NCBI GenBank assembly: GCA_022385805.1
Contig: MU277686.1
Coordinates: 382,025-446,024, forward strand
DNA length: 64,000 nucleotides
Source: Pilatotrama ljubarskyi
Taxonomy: Eukaryota; Basidiomycota; Agaricomycetes; Polyporales; Polyporaceae
Reading direction: 5' to 3'
Shown: piece by piece, positions 21,288 to 34,145 of the stretch
How the letters are laid out: each line of letters starts with the position of its first letter
Numbering within the stretch: the first letter of the stretch is position 1
The notes under the pieces: generated by a model
The model's database searches: none
The model's input: only the letters and a program-made list of their open reading frames with translations
Told to the model about the DNA's origin: nothing
Made by a program: the position numbers and the translations under genes

Positions 21288-23071
21288 ATGACTTCGTACA
21301 ACTATCTGGATACCCCGAACGTGAACTTGGTGAGCATCCTCCCTGCGCTCCCTCAGTAGGCCCCATCAATGCTAACTTGGGTTAGGTCTGCTGCATCTGC
21401 AGGTATGTCTCATTGCGCGAAGTCGGCTCAATGAGGCCGTCACCAACGTCCCAATAGGTCCCCGTTTCTTGATCCCTGCACGGCGCGCACATGTTCTCAT
21501 ACCTTCTGCTACGACTGCATCTCTCACGCCATCGCCGTCAACCGTCAATGCCCAATTGACCGCACTCCGCTTTCCCTACATGATCTTGCACCTGCCGACC
21601 CAGTCATACGCAACGTACGTGTCTTCAACTTCCTGCTGTCTGCATGGCTTCACCCGCTTGGACAGCTGGTGGACGAGTTGATCGTAATATGCCCAAACGA
21701 ACACCTCGGCTGCTCATATACTTGCCAAAGACTTCTCTTGCCCATCCATCTCACAGACACATGTCAATATGTGCAAGTCGCCTGTCCCGACGGGAACTGT
21801 ACGGCTCGAATACTGAAGAGAGACGTCGAGAAGCACCGCTGCCACGAGACCGTTCCCAGGGAGGCCGCCCAAGCGGAACGGCAACGAGCTGAACCGGCAA
21901 ACGATACCTCGCAGGTATGTGTCACCACATGATGTGACTTGTGCCGGTCTGATATGATCCCCTATACGTGGAGACTGAGGCAACGCCCAATGACGACGCC
22001 CATGTCAGGCCCCGATTGTCAACCTTGGACCTCGCTGCAGAGAACGCGATCTTGCGTTTGCGACTCTTGGCACTGGAGAACGTCGTCCACGAGTTGCGCG
22101 GCGAGATGTTCGCGGTCAAGCATGCACTCGGTCCCTGGTATAGACCCGAAGTGCAGCCGCAATTCCACGCCGACACACCGGTGGAACCACCTCTGGCCAC
22201 GGGATCTCAGGTCTTTGAGGAATCCGCGACTGAAGTGACACAACTCCAAGGCGTTATGCAGGACTCGGAGGCTTCCTCGACCGGCCCTCCTACGGATCCA
22301 TCTGATCTAGCGTCCTACTTCCCGTCTCCGGAAGAGAACATAACAGAAGTCCCCGTCCGACCTCGCCGTAGTCGAGCTGTCACGGATGCCACATCGACGC
22401 GGTATATGTCGCCCTCCACAGGACCAGCCCTTGCTCCCACGTCACCTCCCGCATCGTATGCTACGGCATTCCCTACCGCCTCCACTCCCGGTTTTGGTCC
22501 AAGTGCAATTCATACTCCCGGTTCCTATGCACCTCCCAGCTCCGTACCCGGCATATCGTTTCCTCAAACTGCGCCGCTTGCAACCACACCGGCAGCGACC
22601 CTGAGCATTCCACCTCTCGACCCCACAACGCCGCTTCCAGACACACTCGCTTCCCTCCATTCCTCTCTCGTCACTTTGGCGGGTGCCCTTGGCGCACTCG
22701 CTGCGGCGCGAGGTTCCGAGTCACTACGGACGGCAGAGGAGATACGGGGCTTGCGCGCAGCGATGCACGGCTTACGCATGCAGGTATGTATTCGCCTGTT
22801 GGCATATTGGATTGCAGACCACCTGATGGCTCATAATTGACAGGTACACGACATTCTCACGTCGAGGACACATCATCCCGGGCAGACTGCGGGTGGTCCA
22901 GCGAGTGCCGACGCGGAAGGTTTGGATGCAGCACACGTTGGTATGGGTGCACCATCCTGGACGGGCTACGGGCCGCGCCCATATGGACAGTTCCCCATGT
23001 ATCCTCATTCATACCCTCCCCCACATCTCGGCATGCCTCATGCACCGCCGACGAACATCACCAAGCTTTGA
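21288..23071 (+). CDS. RING-finger / TRAF-type zinc-finger protein
   Basis: Likely E3 ubiquitin ligase of the fungal TRAF-like type. Exon 1 (21288-21329) encodes MTSYNYLDTPNVNL. Exon 2 is a 17-nt microexon (21386-21402) that supplies the first RING cysteines; exon 3 starts at 21458. Spliced, this reads VCCICRSPFLDPC, CSHTFCYDCISHAI, NRQCPIDRTPL, a C3HC4-like RING whose last ligand is Asp instead of Cys. After a further intron comes a TRAF-type Cys/His region: LVDELIVICPNEHLGCSYTC, LTDTCQYVQVACP, NCTARILKRDVEKHRCHE. A predicted coiled coil follows (AAENAILRLRLLALENVVHE), then a long Pro/Ser/Thr-rich disordered part and a second short helix. The Pro/Tyr-rich tail ends PPTNITKL. Substrate and pathway are unknown. 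Confidence 0.88.
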
Positions 23072-24912
23072 GCTGTCAGATATTGTCAGACGTCGCGTGA
23101 TGGCAGACCGGGATCCACTCGCGGAGGTGCTCGGATCGCGGACTCATGTCACGGCTCGCAGACTGTACTTGTGCTAGTGCGGTAGTGGTCCTACAAGACG
23201 GACGAAGATATCATGGTGGGGACGGGGAAGCTCAGGTCGTCGAGAGCGTGGTCATCTATCCGCGAGGCAAAGTGGGTGGAGCCGTCTATCCCTCGACCCG
23301 CGTACGGGTTAGATTGCGTCGCACGTCGCGATCTGCTCCTCCCCTATGCGTCCCAATCCTGCCTCGTGCGGCGCCCCGAGAAACTCGACAGGCGGTCGCG
23401 CTGCGCTTCACGCTTGCTATGCGCCTCAAAGACCCGAAGGTGCCATGACAGGAGCACCGCAGGAACCAACGGCCTACTATGCACTCTTCCGGGACCCGAT
23501 TCACTTCCGCCACCATCAATGCATAGCGAGTCTCACAAGGTTTTGTCGCCTAGGAGCTATCCACCATTCATCAGCATCATTGCCTTCGGTGCCTTCAAGA
23601 GCGGTGCCAACGTCCCTTGAGACCCTGACGCATAACCCCAGAGTAGGAACGTGTTGATGACATTCGCATCCCATCATCTTCACACCAAGACGAACAATTC
23701 GCGGCGGTGCGGGATGCAGATCCGCACGTCACCTCCCCATCATGCGTCTCATTTGCTGTGGTGGTGCTGTTCGTTACCTCGGGATCGGGTCCCTATGCGG
23801 ACGAACGCTCGCTGCCCTCGCATCCGCAGGGGGTGCTGGCAAGGGAAAGGGTGTGAGGACAGCATCCGTCGACGGCGATCCGACGGTGCTAGCAATGATT
23901 GATAACGTCGAGTGTAAGATGTATTCTACACTATGTACAGATGACACCGTGTATGCAACGGCTGCCCGCGTCCCAGGGAGACGGGGGGACAGCTGACAAG
24001 CGGTGAGAATCATTACCAAGCGGACATAACGTCCGCCCAGGGAGAGGTATAGACAGTAACGGGTACATGCGCGGAGCGACCGGAGGGAAGGGACAGACGA
24101 AGTCAAACGAACCCATGATCGACAAGCAAGGAGCGACAGACGGCACGGTGGGGATGGAGATGGACGCCTGGAGACGACTATACGAATTCTACAGTATGCT
24201 GTGACATCGCCCGGGCAGCGCAACGATTGCTCGACAAGGTAAGATGGGCAGAACGGCTCGCGGGGCGAGAACCGAGGCGTGCAAAATGACGAATAAATGT
24301 TAAACGAAGTGAGTCAGCGGATGCGGCGGGGAAAATACACGATGGCCAGAAATGTATAGTACCTGAAGGAAGATGAGACGAAGACGTAAATAGGGCGAGA
24401 TTGAGACCAAGCGAAGTCCGTGGTAGTGCAGGATACGAGGGATGGCGGCCGCCGGACAGCTGTAAGGACAGCGGGATAGTGACGGAGACAGTGGAAGAGC
24501 AGATTGCGCGGTACGAGATGTGCGAGTGGGCGAGGGCAGGGAACATTGGCTAGGTGACAATTAGACGCGTGCTTGAATGGAGGAGCTGCAGCTATGCTAG
24601 GAGGGGACTGACGAGAGTGCGGGCGACGTACAGGGCGAATGACGGACGGGAGAAGGACACAGTGGCGGCGACCGAGCGATAGGACAACAACAGCAACAAG
24701 AACAACGAGGGTGCGATGGTAGAGGGTACACGTCTAAGAACGATGCTAGCTGCCCACCCCCAGATCCAGCAGGGTTCTCAGGTCAAGAGAGCGGGACCGC
24801 AGATACAGCAAGAAGCCGAGTGCGATTTTGGCCCCGACAAAGCAAGGTGAGGGGGAGCAAAGGAGCGGTTCGTGCTTGGTGGGTCGAAACAGAATTCGGG
24901 GCTCCTGTCGCG
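23072..24912. other. convergent intergenic region (RING / homeobox), 1.8 kb
   Basis: Long tail-to-tail spacer. Several open frames of 80-150 codons occur on both strands, but their translations are Arg/Ser/Pro-rich with no motif and they lack splice partners. It may contain long 3' untranslated regions or a noncoding transcript; nothing specific is supported. Confidence 0.4.
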
Positions 24913-27900
24913 CTACGAGTATTGCATGTACCCGCCCATGAAGTGGACTCCTTCCGAGGCCGGGACGCACATGTGCGAGAGCTCGATGGCACCTGCGGCA
25001 TAAACCTGGTTCATCGCGCCCGCTTCTTCTTCCGGCGGTTCGCCGTCCGTCCCGCTGGAAGGATAGACGTAGCCTTCGTACAGCGTCGGGAACTGCCCGA
25101 CTTGCCCCTTCGCATACTCGCGATGGGCATGCTGGGCATGGTCCGGGATGTATGCGTACGTCATATGGTCGTCCGCATCCGTGTCGCCTTGTTCCTGCGT
25201 CGAGTACACGGGGTATTGCAGCTGGGTGGACTCTCCTTTGCTGGGGCTCACCTGCTGGCGTTGGTAGGCCCTCGCCGGCTCGGGATCGGCCTGCAGCGCG
25301 TATGCGAGCTCGCTCGAGGTGGTCGTTCGGGGATGAGGATGGTTCTGGCCCTGGAGGCCGTTTCCATTCCCGACGGTGGTATGAGACTGGGTGGTATCGT
25401 GGGACATGGTATGCTGGTGATTGCCGCCGCTCCCGTGGTTGCTCCCTGCGGAGACCGTCGACGCAGACGACGGCGAGGGGTATCCATCCGCATCGGGGCT
25501 AGTGTGCATGTGAGGCTGCTGGCCCGCCGCAAGTGCGTCGGGCGAGTGCGCCTGGGTCTGCGCCTGATGTGCGGCGTATGCGTGCGGTGACAGGTGCGAG
25601 GAAGACGTCGCGTGCCGGAGCTGGTGCTGCTCTTGCACGCTGTGCGGCGCGGGAGTGCCGCCGTTGCTCCCGACCTCCATTTCTGAGAACATCCCGAGGA
25701 ATTCGGAGGCGCTGTGGAGGTGACGACCTGGTCAGTGCCTCTCCACATCAGGCAAAGAAGGGCAAGGCCGCAGCAGCAGCGCCCGCGGAGACCGCGCGCA
25801 GGCTCGCAGACGAGTACGCGAGGCGAAAAGGAGCACTCACCAGCTCATCTTCCGGCTCGCACACATGTCTCCCTCCTCTCCTTCCGCGCCATTCTCTGAC
25901 AGGTACGCACTCGTCCAGCTCGCTTCGCTGCCGTTGATGCTCGCAATACTGCCGAATCGAGACAGTGGTGCGCCGCTGCTCTCCTCCGTGTCGCCGTCCG
26001 ACACGCCGCTCTCGCTCGTGCGCCGGAAACTGAGCAGCGGCGGCGAGGCGGCATTTGGGGGCGTGCCCGAGGCCGAGTTGCTTGTAGACGAGCTCGAGGA
26101 TCCGTTCGCCGCAGGCATGAACGGGTTGCCGAAGGAATAGTTGGGCGACGGCAGGGGACCTGGGACGGGTGCGGGGGCCGGTCGTTGCGACATCGCGTAG
26201 CCGCCGCGCGCAGGCTCGGGCATACCGCCCATGCCCATGCCCATGCTAAACGCGTCGTGATCCATACTCGAATGAGGGGTAGGCGCAGAATGCAAGGGCG
26301 AAATGGCCATGCTCATCTGCGCGTGCGCCTGCGTAAGGCCCAAGGCGCTACCGTCAATCGAGTGGCGCGGCGCGAAGAGGTCATAGCCGTGCCCAGAGAC
26401 AGAGTTCGACGGCTGGTTGTAGCCCTGCGAGTGCGAGACGGAGACCTGGATGGGAGAGATGTCGTAGTGCTGCCGATGCGGGCCCGACGCCTGCGGACGC
26501 TGTGCCTGGGACGGGAGGATAGGCTGCGAGTGGGCGTGCAGATGGTGTCCCTGCGGAGACTGCATTGCTTGCGCACCCGGCGAGTGGAGACCATTCGCAA
26601 AGGGTGCAGTGAATGTGCGCTGGACGAGCATTGGGCGTCTGATCTGCTGTTGCGGATGGGCGCCATCCTCGCCGTCCGCATAGAAGTGATGCGGGCCGTT
26701 CGCGCTCTGGGCGACAGAAATGTAGGGGTGCGCGACGATGCGATGTCCACCGAGGTCAGTCGAGCGTCGGCGCGCGTTGGGGTCGTAGCCACCGCGTCGG
26801 CGCAAGCTGTTCATCATGCTCGCGCCCATGCCCGCGCCTAAACCGCCGCTGATCGATGAGGACAGCGAGGGCGGGAGTGACGTGCGCCGCTGCGAATAAA
26901 TTTCAGTGGGCGCGAGGTGGTTGTGCGAATAGGATGAGGGCGTCGACGAGGGTGGGTGTGTGGAAAGACGGACGTGGGAATTGACATGGCTCGCGGGAAT
27001 TGGGCTGCTAAGTGCAGACGAGGGCGCGGTGGACGGCGGGGGAGGTGCCGTGGAGACCGAGGGGGAAGAAGCGGACCAGCCAGGACGGGGATTGGGATGC
27101 GCTATGGAGGCCCGGCGGCTATTAGAAGCCGAGTTGGACTGTTCGTTGTTGTCCTGGAGGAGCGCACTGGCGTTCGCGGTCGCGCTACTCGCGGCAGCAC
27201 TTTCTGCTGTCGCGACGTTCTCCGGCGCATTGCTGTCCGAAGAGTGCGACGGGAGAGACGGTTGGGGGAGCGCCGAAGAAGGCTCGTCTGCGTCGTCTGC
27301 GTCCTCGTCGTCGTCCTCTCCTATCGGGCGGGGCGCGAGCGGGGGGTTGGAGGAGGCAGAGGAGGCGGGGTCAGTGGAGGACTTGGACGCGTTGGCCGCT
27401 TCTGCCTTCTTGGCCTGCTGCTTTGTTTTTGCACGTCTGTTCTGGAACCAGACCTAGAAGGGGATTGATTGAGCACGCGCGATAGGAAGGGCGGAAGGGG
27501 ACGGGGCGGGGAACGTGCAGGAGGACGCGAAAGGAGAGCAGTACCTGGACGCCGCGGGGGGTCATGTCGAGTTCTGCTGCGAGCTTCTTGCGAAGGGACG
27601 CGTTGGGTTTGGTGTCATATTTGTAGACGCCTTCGAGGACCTTGAGCTGGGCGCGGGTGGTACGCTTGCGGTGCTTGACCTCGTTTGGAGTGTAGGGGTA
27701 GAAGGTGCGGATATCGACCTGGGAGGGGTCCATGCCTGGGGGAATGAGAGCGGGGACGCACGTCTGGTTCTGGTGGTTCGGGTGAGGGGTGTGGGGGTGG
27801 GGGAGGGACTGCTGCGAGTGATCGAGGGGGTGTAGCTGGTGGTGGTGGTGGTGGTGGTGGTGGTTATGGTGGTCGTAGGCGTTTGGCTGGGGCTGGTTTG

Positions 27901-28087
27901 GGATGGGAAAAGGGTGGTGGTGGATGGCGTTCTGGGAGTGGTTTAATTGGCCGTGGACGCGGTAGAGAGCGGGCTGGTTTGGAGGGGCAGAGGAAGTGTT
28001 GTGGGAGGAAAGATCGTGGGGTGGGATGTTGTTGGAGGATGGGATGTCGTCCGATGAGGCAGCGGGGAGATGGGAGAGGGGGAGCAT
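24913..28087 (-). CDS. homeodomain transcription factor
   Basis: Nuclear DNA-binding regulator of the homeodomain class; basidiomycete homologues take part in fruiting-body and mating development, so a developmental role is inferred. Three exons give roughly 980 residues. The first ATG in frame is at 28087 (MLPLSHLPAASSDDIPSSNN). A Pro/Asn/His-rich head includes a run of eight His within YDHHNHHHHHHHHQLHPLD. The homeodomain begins EVKHRKRTTRAQLKVLEGVY, continues TKPNASLRKKLAAELDMTPR and finishes VWFQNRRAKTKQQ; the intron splits it just before VWFQNRR. The rest is Ser/Pro/Gln-rich and disordered, with an acidic EDDDEDADDADE patch and MGMGMGGM, typical of activation or interaction regions. A last intron near 25714-25844 leads to the C-terminus GGYMQYS. 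It is not placed among the mating-type HD1/HD2 classes. Confidence 0.93.
27838..27864. repeat. GGT trinucleotide run (poly-His codons)
   Basis: Perfect GGT/ACC triplet tract within the homeobox gene; on the coding strand it reads CAC/CAT histidine codons. Such tracts can vary in length between strains. Confidence 0.85.
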
Positions 28088-29877
28088 TTGTAGTGCTGCC
28101 AGCTCGGAGTGTGGGGGGGAGGGAGGAGGAGAGGTAGGGAAGGGAAGGGAAGGGGAGGAGAGGGGAAGAAATGATGGGAGGACGAGGGAGGCCAGGAACG
28201 GGAGGAAAGGCAAAAGGCGCGTCTATTTGATGCAGCAGATGACCGGCTGGCTATGATCTGCCCAGCACCGATGCTCAAGAGCACAGCCGCGTCGGTCGGC
28301 TGTTCCGTCGCGGACTCTGGACGCGCGCGGGGCGATGTCGTGCGCGAGTCTGGGGGTGAGCAGGAGATGGTGGTGGTCGAGAGGAGGAGAGGAAGAGAGG
28401 GGGACGGCGGCGACCACTCTCACAGATCCGGATCGGGTCCCACGGCGTACGCGCTCTCTCGCTCGCTCGCTGTCCCATGACCGCCGCGTTCAATGCCCGC
28501 ACGGCGTCGTGCACGCTGCTGCTCTCACCGCGTCCAGCTCTGCTTCGCCTGCGACGTGCGAGCGAGCGCGAGGAGTCGCTGCGGGCGGACTCGTGCTGCG
28601 ATGCGCTGTCCGTGTGTTTCGGTCCTTCCTCTTATGGACTAGCGCCGCCCAAAAGGGGGCAGCACTGCACCCGAGCCCCGCGCCTCCGCCGCCCCCGCTC
28701 AATCGTTTCTCCTCGGAAACGGCCAGTCCTCGTCCTCGTGGCGTCCGGCGACCATCCCTCCTCCTCCAACGCAACGCCATCGCCAACGGCGACACCGACT
28801 GTTGCCCTCCTCGTCCTCGTCGGGCCACCCGTGGGCGTGACAACGTCTCCTTCCGCCCCGTCCCCCTCGCCCTGGTTGCCCGAACATACCGTATCCCCAG
28901 CGCCCTGAGCTAACGTCCTTCGGTCAATACGCACCCGCGATAGCCTCTGCTCACGATCCGTGCCTGGACGCGGAGGTCCATGACCCCATCTGCTCTTGGC
29001 CCCCGGCCCATCCTTGTCCCGCCCCTCCCCGACGCCGGCCCCGCCACGTCCCGCACGGCGCTCCCCGCCCTCCGGCCCCGGCCCCGCCCTCCAGTATCCT
29101 CTCTCGGTCCGCGACTCCTCGATCCTACTTACAGCATCCGTTCCATCAAATCGCGATACATCCTGACTCCTGCACTTGCTCACGCACGCTCCGCCTCTTT
29201 CTCTGACAAAACTCAAAACACTCGACATCACAGGACAGTCGCTGCTGTATATACATTACACACCGCGCATGGTTCGAACGATCGAGCTTTCTATTGTACC
29301 AACACAGCGCAAGGTCGTGATCGCTTCATACAAAACTACTCCGAGCAGGTGAGGAGCGGCAGACAACGAACACTGTACTGAACCGATGGAGGGGGATGTA
29401 CGGATATTGTATGTGTCGGGTCGGAAACTGACGTGCGTCGAGAAAGCGAGGTATCATAGATCATAGTGTCAATCACCGGTCGTCCACAATCTTCGTAGGG
29501 TAAACGGGTGCGAGTCAATCGAGTGCAGATGGCGAATGCGACAATGCGAGTATCCGGGCGGTCAACACGGACAATGGTAGGCGTAATGAGGAAGCGAAGA
29601 CCTTGTGGGGATTGTGGGAATGGGTGAGGCTCAGTCAAGATGAAAGGAGTCGACGGAGGAGAGTGCAGTGGAGAGACGCATCGAACCTGAACTGTTGCTA
29701 CATCGCGACATTAACCATATCCGAGTCGTAACCAAGACCCCCAGGCTGTCTCAGCTATCCAATAAGCAGAGGACCATATCTGTATACGTAAATCACAAGT
29801 ACGAATGCATGACGAATCAAGAAAGGAAGAGAAAATTCACATAGCTCATGCGCCTCACTAGAACAAAAGCCGCGCAC
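28088..29877. other. homeobox upstream region and wee1 3' region, 1.8 kb
   Basis: Tandem spacer between two minus-strand genes. The GC-rich part at 28230-29100 is the likely homeobox promoter or leader. Open frames there (for example 28335-28913 plus and 28632-29231 minus) overlap antisense and have low-complexity Arg/Pro/Ser translations, so I do not call them. The frame of the homeobox gene stays open upstream to 28213 but has no ATG before 28087. Confidence 0.45.
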
Positions 29878-32800
29878 TCACGCGCCGAGCTCCATGTCCC
29901 AGTCGTCATCGGCACCGTCTTCGTCGTCGTCGACGACCAGGCTACCACCGCGACGTCCCCGGCCAAGAATGTCGTCCAGGAACCCTTCTGGAACAGCGCC
30001 GAGAGGCGACGCCCCAAACACAGGGCCCCATTGCGCCCGCATCCGTTCCATCGCCCGCCGCGCCCGGACGACGACGGGGTGCGTGTCCACCAGCGTGATG
30101 CCGATCCGGAGAGCAGGCGCTGCCCGCATCATGCTCTTCAGCAGCTCCCACAGTTCCGGGCTCGCATCCAGCTCGACCTGGCTAAAGTCCTCTCGGCGGA
30201 GCCGGTGCCAAGCTTCCCCCCTGCATGTACGTCGTCGGTTAAACAGCACTCGACACACAACGCGAAACCACTCACTGGTCAGGTACGACGATGTTCGACG
30301 CCGCCTCCAGCATCGTCATCCCCAGACTGAAGACGTCCGCAGCCTTGCCGTATCGGCCCTGCAGTACCTCAGGCGCAAGGTACAGCTTGTCTCCCTCGCG
30401 CTCGAACCCTGCCGGCTTCGCCCCAGGAATGAGCTGGGCCTCCCCTGGCGGTGTTGGCCTAGGCCACACGGAAGCCATCCCAAAGTCGCCGATCTTGAAG
30501 CGGCCCTCACCCGTCAGAAAGATGTTCGCCGGCTTCAGGTCGAGGTGTATGATGCCAGCGTCGTGGATGAAGCGCAGCCCGGCGGAGAGCTCCGCCATAA
30601 TCTTCCACACTCGTGCCTCGTCCAACCGCGGGAAGGCTCGGCCATATTCCCACAGGAAGTGCGCAAAATTGCCCAACTCGCAGAGTTCCGTCTGGATGTA
30701 CAGCGTCTCGTCCTCCTCCCAGCTGTCGACATATCCGAGGACGTTCGGGTGCCGACCAGCCGCGCGGACCGTCGGGTCCGGCGAATGGGCGGCGGCTTCG
30801 GATAGATGCTTCAATATATCGACCTCCTCGCGAAGGCGTAAACTGTGAGATGATCTGTGTCAGACACCAGCACCCACAGAGAAGGAGACGAATAAAGAAG
30901 GAAATATTGGCGAGCACAGCGTGTTGACAGCAGGGCACACCGGCCAAAGACCACAACCAGAACGTGGTCTGATCGCGCCGAGCCACAAACGACCGCTGAC
31001 TTCTTCGGAGGAAGACTCACCGATGCTTGACGCCCTCGAACCGCTTCGACTTCTTGACCGCGAAAACTGTACTGCCCCGCGACGCATCTTTGTACCGCAC
31101 CTTCAGAACACGACCAAACTCTCCACTGCCGACTTCGTCAATCTCCACGAACTCGCGCGCAAAGCGACCCGGCTTCTCCTCCTCAGAGGGCGCCGGAAGA
31201 CGTCCCGGTCGCATCGCAGACTGAGGATGCGATTGACGCGCGGGGTGCGCGTGCGTGTGTGGCCTTGGAACATGCACGCCTGCGAACAATCCGGGACCAG
31301 GAGTACGGAGGTTTTGGCTGGTGCGGCGTTCGCGGGTTGGGATGAGGCTTGTCGATACGTTCTTCGAAGCGATGTTGACTGTAGGCGAATTCGTTGCGGT
31401 CGAGGTAGCTGAGGAAGACCCTGACGTCGAGCGGCTAGACGCCTCGATGCTGCGCTTGAGGGGAGAGGCTGGCGTAGGCACCCTAGGCGGCGGCAACGCC
31501 CATTCTGCAGCAAAATTAGTTTTCTCCAGATTAGAAAATAAGTATGCACGCGCACCTTTCGGAGAAAGTCTTGTCGGCGTCGCGTTCACAGACGATGCCT
31601 CGCTCGAACTCGAGAAAGCGCCACTGCTACTCCGGCGCATCAACCAGTGTGCACGTCCGACACGCCCGTCCCCTGTTGGCCGAGCGAACGGAGGCAACGC
31701 GGACGTCGGTCGACCTAGTCCTAGGCCATCGTACTTGCCATCCTTCCTCAACGTCGGACTATCCGCCTCGTCACCATCACCATCCATCTCGCCCGGCGGT
31801 CCCATCGGTTGGCGCGCCTTCCGCATGATGCTCGCCTCCTTGATCCTTCCCATGCCAGGAAACGCCGCGGGAAGACTCTTCCGCGGCTTGCTCTTCCCCT
31901 TCCCGGCGCCGTGCCCATCCGCTCCAGTTCCGTCTTCAAAGTCCTTGAATCCGATCTTGTGCGCCACTGCACTTTGCCACGGTCGCTGCACGCCGCCAAC
32001 GAGGTGTGCCGTCTTGACCTTCTTGACAGGTGTCCCGGGCACGCGCTTCGGCTCTGCGTCTCCACGAGTGGACACTGAACCGCCTGCGGCAAGTGTCTTG
32101 AGAATGAAGGCGTCTATGCTGCGGCTCACGCCTAGCTGAGAACCAAGGCTGGTCGAGCATTCGTCGTCGTGGCTAAAGATATTGACAGTGGGCCACCCGG
32201 AAGCAGGAGACGGTCCGATGCCAGGTGTCACAAGCTCATGGTCGTCGCTCGACGAGCCCATAGTGCTAACGGATGTGGAAGCGCGAGGCATCGCAGCTGT
32301 GAGAAAATCTGTGCCGTCGTCGAGCGCGATGTCTAGGTCTTCATCGCTATCATCCAGGACGACTCCAGAGTCCCGAGGGCGAAACTTCTTCGGCAGGGGG
32401 TCGAGAGTCTCCCGCTTCTGCTTCTTCTTCGGGCTTGGCGCACCACCCCTTTGTAAGCTGATGGCGAACGATGAGTCCGCGGGCCCACTGCTGAAGAACA
32501 GGTCCGCCTCATCCTCGGAGGAATCGGACTCAGGCCGCTTGCGCCCAGTGGCAGGGGGTGGCGACGATGCCGCAGCGTTAGGAGACCGGCTTGCCCATGC
32601 CCAGGCAGATGGACCGTCCGAACCGGCATAGCTATGTCGGTTGACGACCTTGGGACGTTGGGAGGAGGGAGTCGGGTCGGGACGAAGGAACAGTGGTGGC
32701 ACGGGCGAATGACTAACCGACGAGGTCCTGTTTGCCCTCTTTGCAGAGCCCTTGGTGGCCTTGGCGGCTCCGGCGTCGATAGCGGGACCGAAGAACAAAG

Positions 32801-34145
32801 TTGCGGAGCTGGAGCTCTGGAGGCGGTTGAGCGTACGGCTCGTCTGCGACTGGGTTCGGGTTCGAGGCATTGCTCCGACGGTGGGGTGCAGGCGTCGACG
32901 TGGCGAACCAGATTCGGACGATGTCGTGGAGGAGTTCGACTTGGTGCGCGTGCGCATGGTGCGGGCAGAAGGAAAGGCGACGGTGCTGGCGCTCTTGCTC
33001 TCATTTACGCGTGGGGTAGCTGTGGCCTGGAAGTCCGCGCCTATCAACTACGATGTGGCTAAACCGGGACAAAGAGGGTGGCTCACCTGATGAATAGAGA
33101 CCGCGGGCGCGCCGTGCACTGACTCGAGCAACTCTGCCGAAACGGGACGTGAGCGAGCTCGCCGCTTCGTGATGTGGCCACCTGGCGAGATGGCCTCTGC
33201 CACCTCTGCGTCGTTAGTGAGACCCTTGCGGATGAGCACTTCGAGGCCGGGCGACTTGACTCTCGCGGCGGGCTTGACCCTGGACCGAGGCTTTATAGAG
33301 GATAATGGTGCTGGAGAGCCGCCGGGGGTTGCCATAAACAGACGGTGCTGGTTCTCTATTGTCCGTTTCGCGTCCGGACCCGAGTCATAGCCACTCTCGT
33401 CAGCAGAGTGATCAAGATCGCGGATGCTCAACATGGTCATGGTCTCGGCTTGCTTCTTGAGATGCAGCTCGGTCTCCGCTTTCGTCTGAGGGGTTCGGCT
33501 GGAAAAGCGGGGCGCCGAGAGCGGGGCGAGACGGTCGAAGAGCATGTTGGCGGAGTCGGGCTGGCTGTGGCTGGGGAGGGCAGAGGCGACGTTGAGAGGG
33601 GTCATGGTTCGGGCACGGGAGGGCGTGGTACATATGGGCGTCGGTTTGCGCTTGGTGCCGGCGCTTGCAGCACCGGCCAGGGCGGGAGCGACGTTGAGAT
33701 GTCTTGCGGATAAAGCAGCGCGATCGGGTGAGAGCTGGCGGGGGTCCTTGATTGGCGTGCGAAGGGGGGTCCGGAGGGGCGCGGGAGAGGAAGGAGGGAT
33801 GATGTGAGAAGACGACGATGAGGAGGGACCAAGGAAGAGGTCGTCTTCGTCGTCGACAGCCATGGATGCTTCCTGGTCGAGGGATGATCGGTGAGAATAC
33901 GCACTGTATGCGCGCAGCGGGGACTGGAAGACGTCGTCCTGTTCTATGGGAGGAGGAATAGGCACGGCGTGGCGCCTGAGGGGGGAGGGGGTGAGCATTG
34001 GGGTGTCGAACGTGAGCGGTGAGGGTGCGTGTCTTGGGGGCGTGCTGTGGAAGAGGGGGGTGGAGGAACGGCACGAGGGAGACATGCTAGAGTCACGTTT
34101 TGATGGTCTGAAGGAGACGTAGTCGGAAGTGGGAGAGAGGAGCAT
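29878..34145 (-). CDS. wee1: Wee1/Swe1 mitotic inhibitor kinase
   Basis: Nuclear protein kinase that phosphorylates the inhibitory tyrosine of Cdk1 and delays entry into mitosis. Four exons give about 1,300 residues. The start is the ATG at 34145 (MLLSPTSDYVSFRPSKRDSS). The first 950 or so residues are Ser/Pro/Thr-rich with many SP/TP sites, typical of a Cdk-regulated head. The kinase domain sits at the C-terminus: EIDEVGSGEFGRVLKVRY, VFAVKKSKRFEGVKHR, HPNVLGYVDSWEEDETLYIQ, the Wee1-type catalytic loop IIHLDLKPANIFL, IGDFGMASVW and GDKLYLAPEVLQGRYGKAAD. The block SLGMTMLEAASNIVVPDQGE is diagnostic of Wee1/Myt1. The acidic tail ends DDDWDMELGA. Introns lie after VSIHQ, after GVKHR and after VVPDQ. 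All catalytic residues (Lys, HxD, DFG) are present. Confidence 0.95.

Noticed and set aside
20278..21291. 337-codon plus-strand ORF opposite the DUF2264 gene
   Set aside because: Antisense shadow of the DUF2264 exons with Arg/Gly/Glu-rich composition and no motif.
23774..24223. 149-codon minus-strand ORF in the RING/homeobox spacer
   Set aside because: Arg/Ser/Leu-rich random-looking translation without a recognisable start context or domain.
28335..28913. 192-codon plus-strand ORF upstream of the homeobox gene
   Set aside because: Low-complexity Arg/Ser/Pro translation in a GC-rich leader region, overlapped by an equally long antisense frame; no splice partners.
31255..32139. 294-codon plus-strand ORF
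   Set aside because: Antisense to the Wee1 N-terminal exon, which has clear in-frame continuity to the kinase domain.
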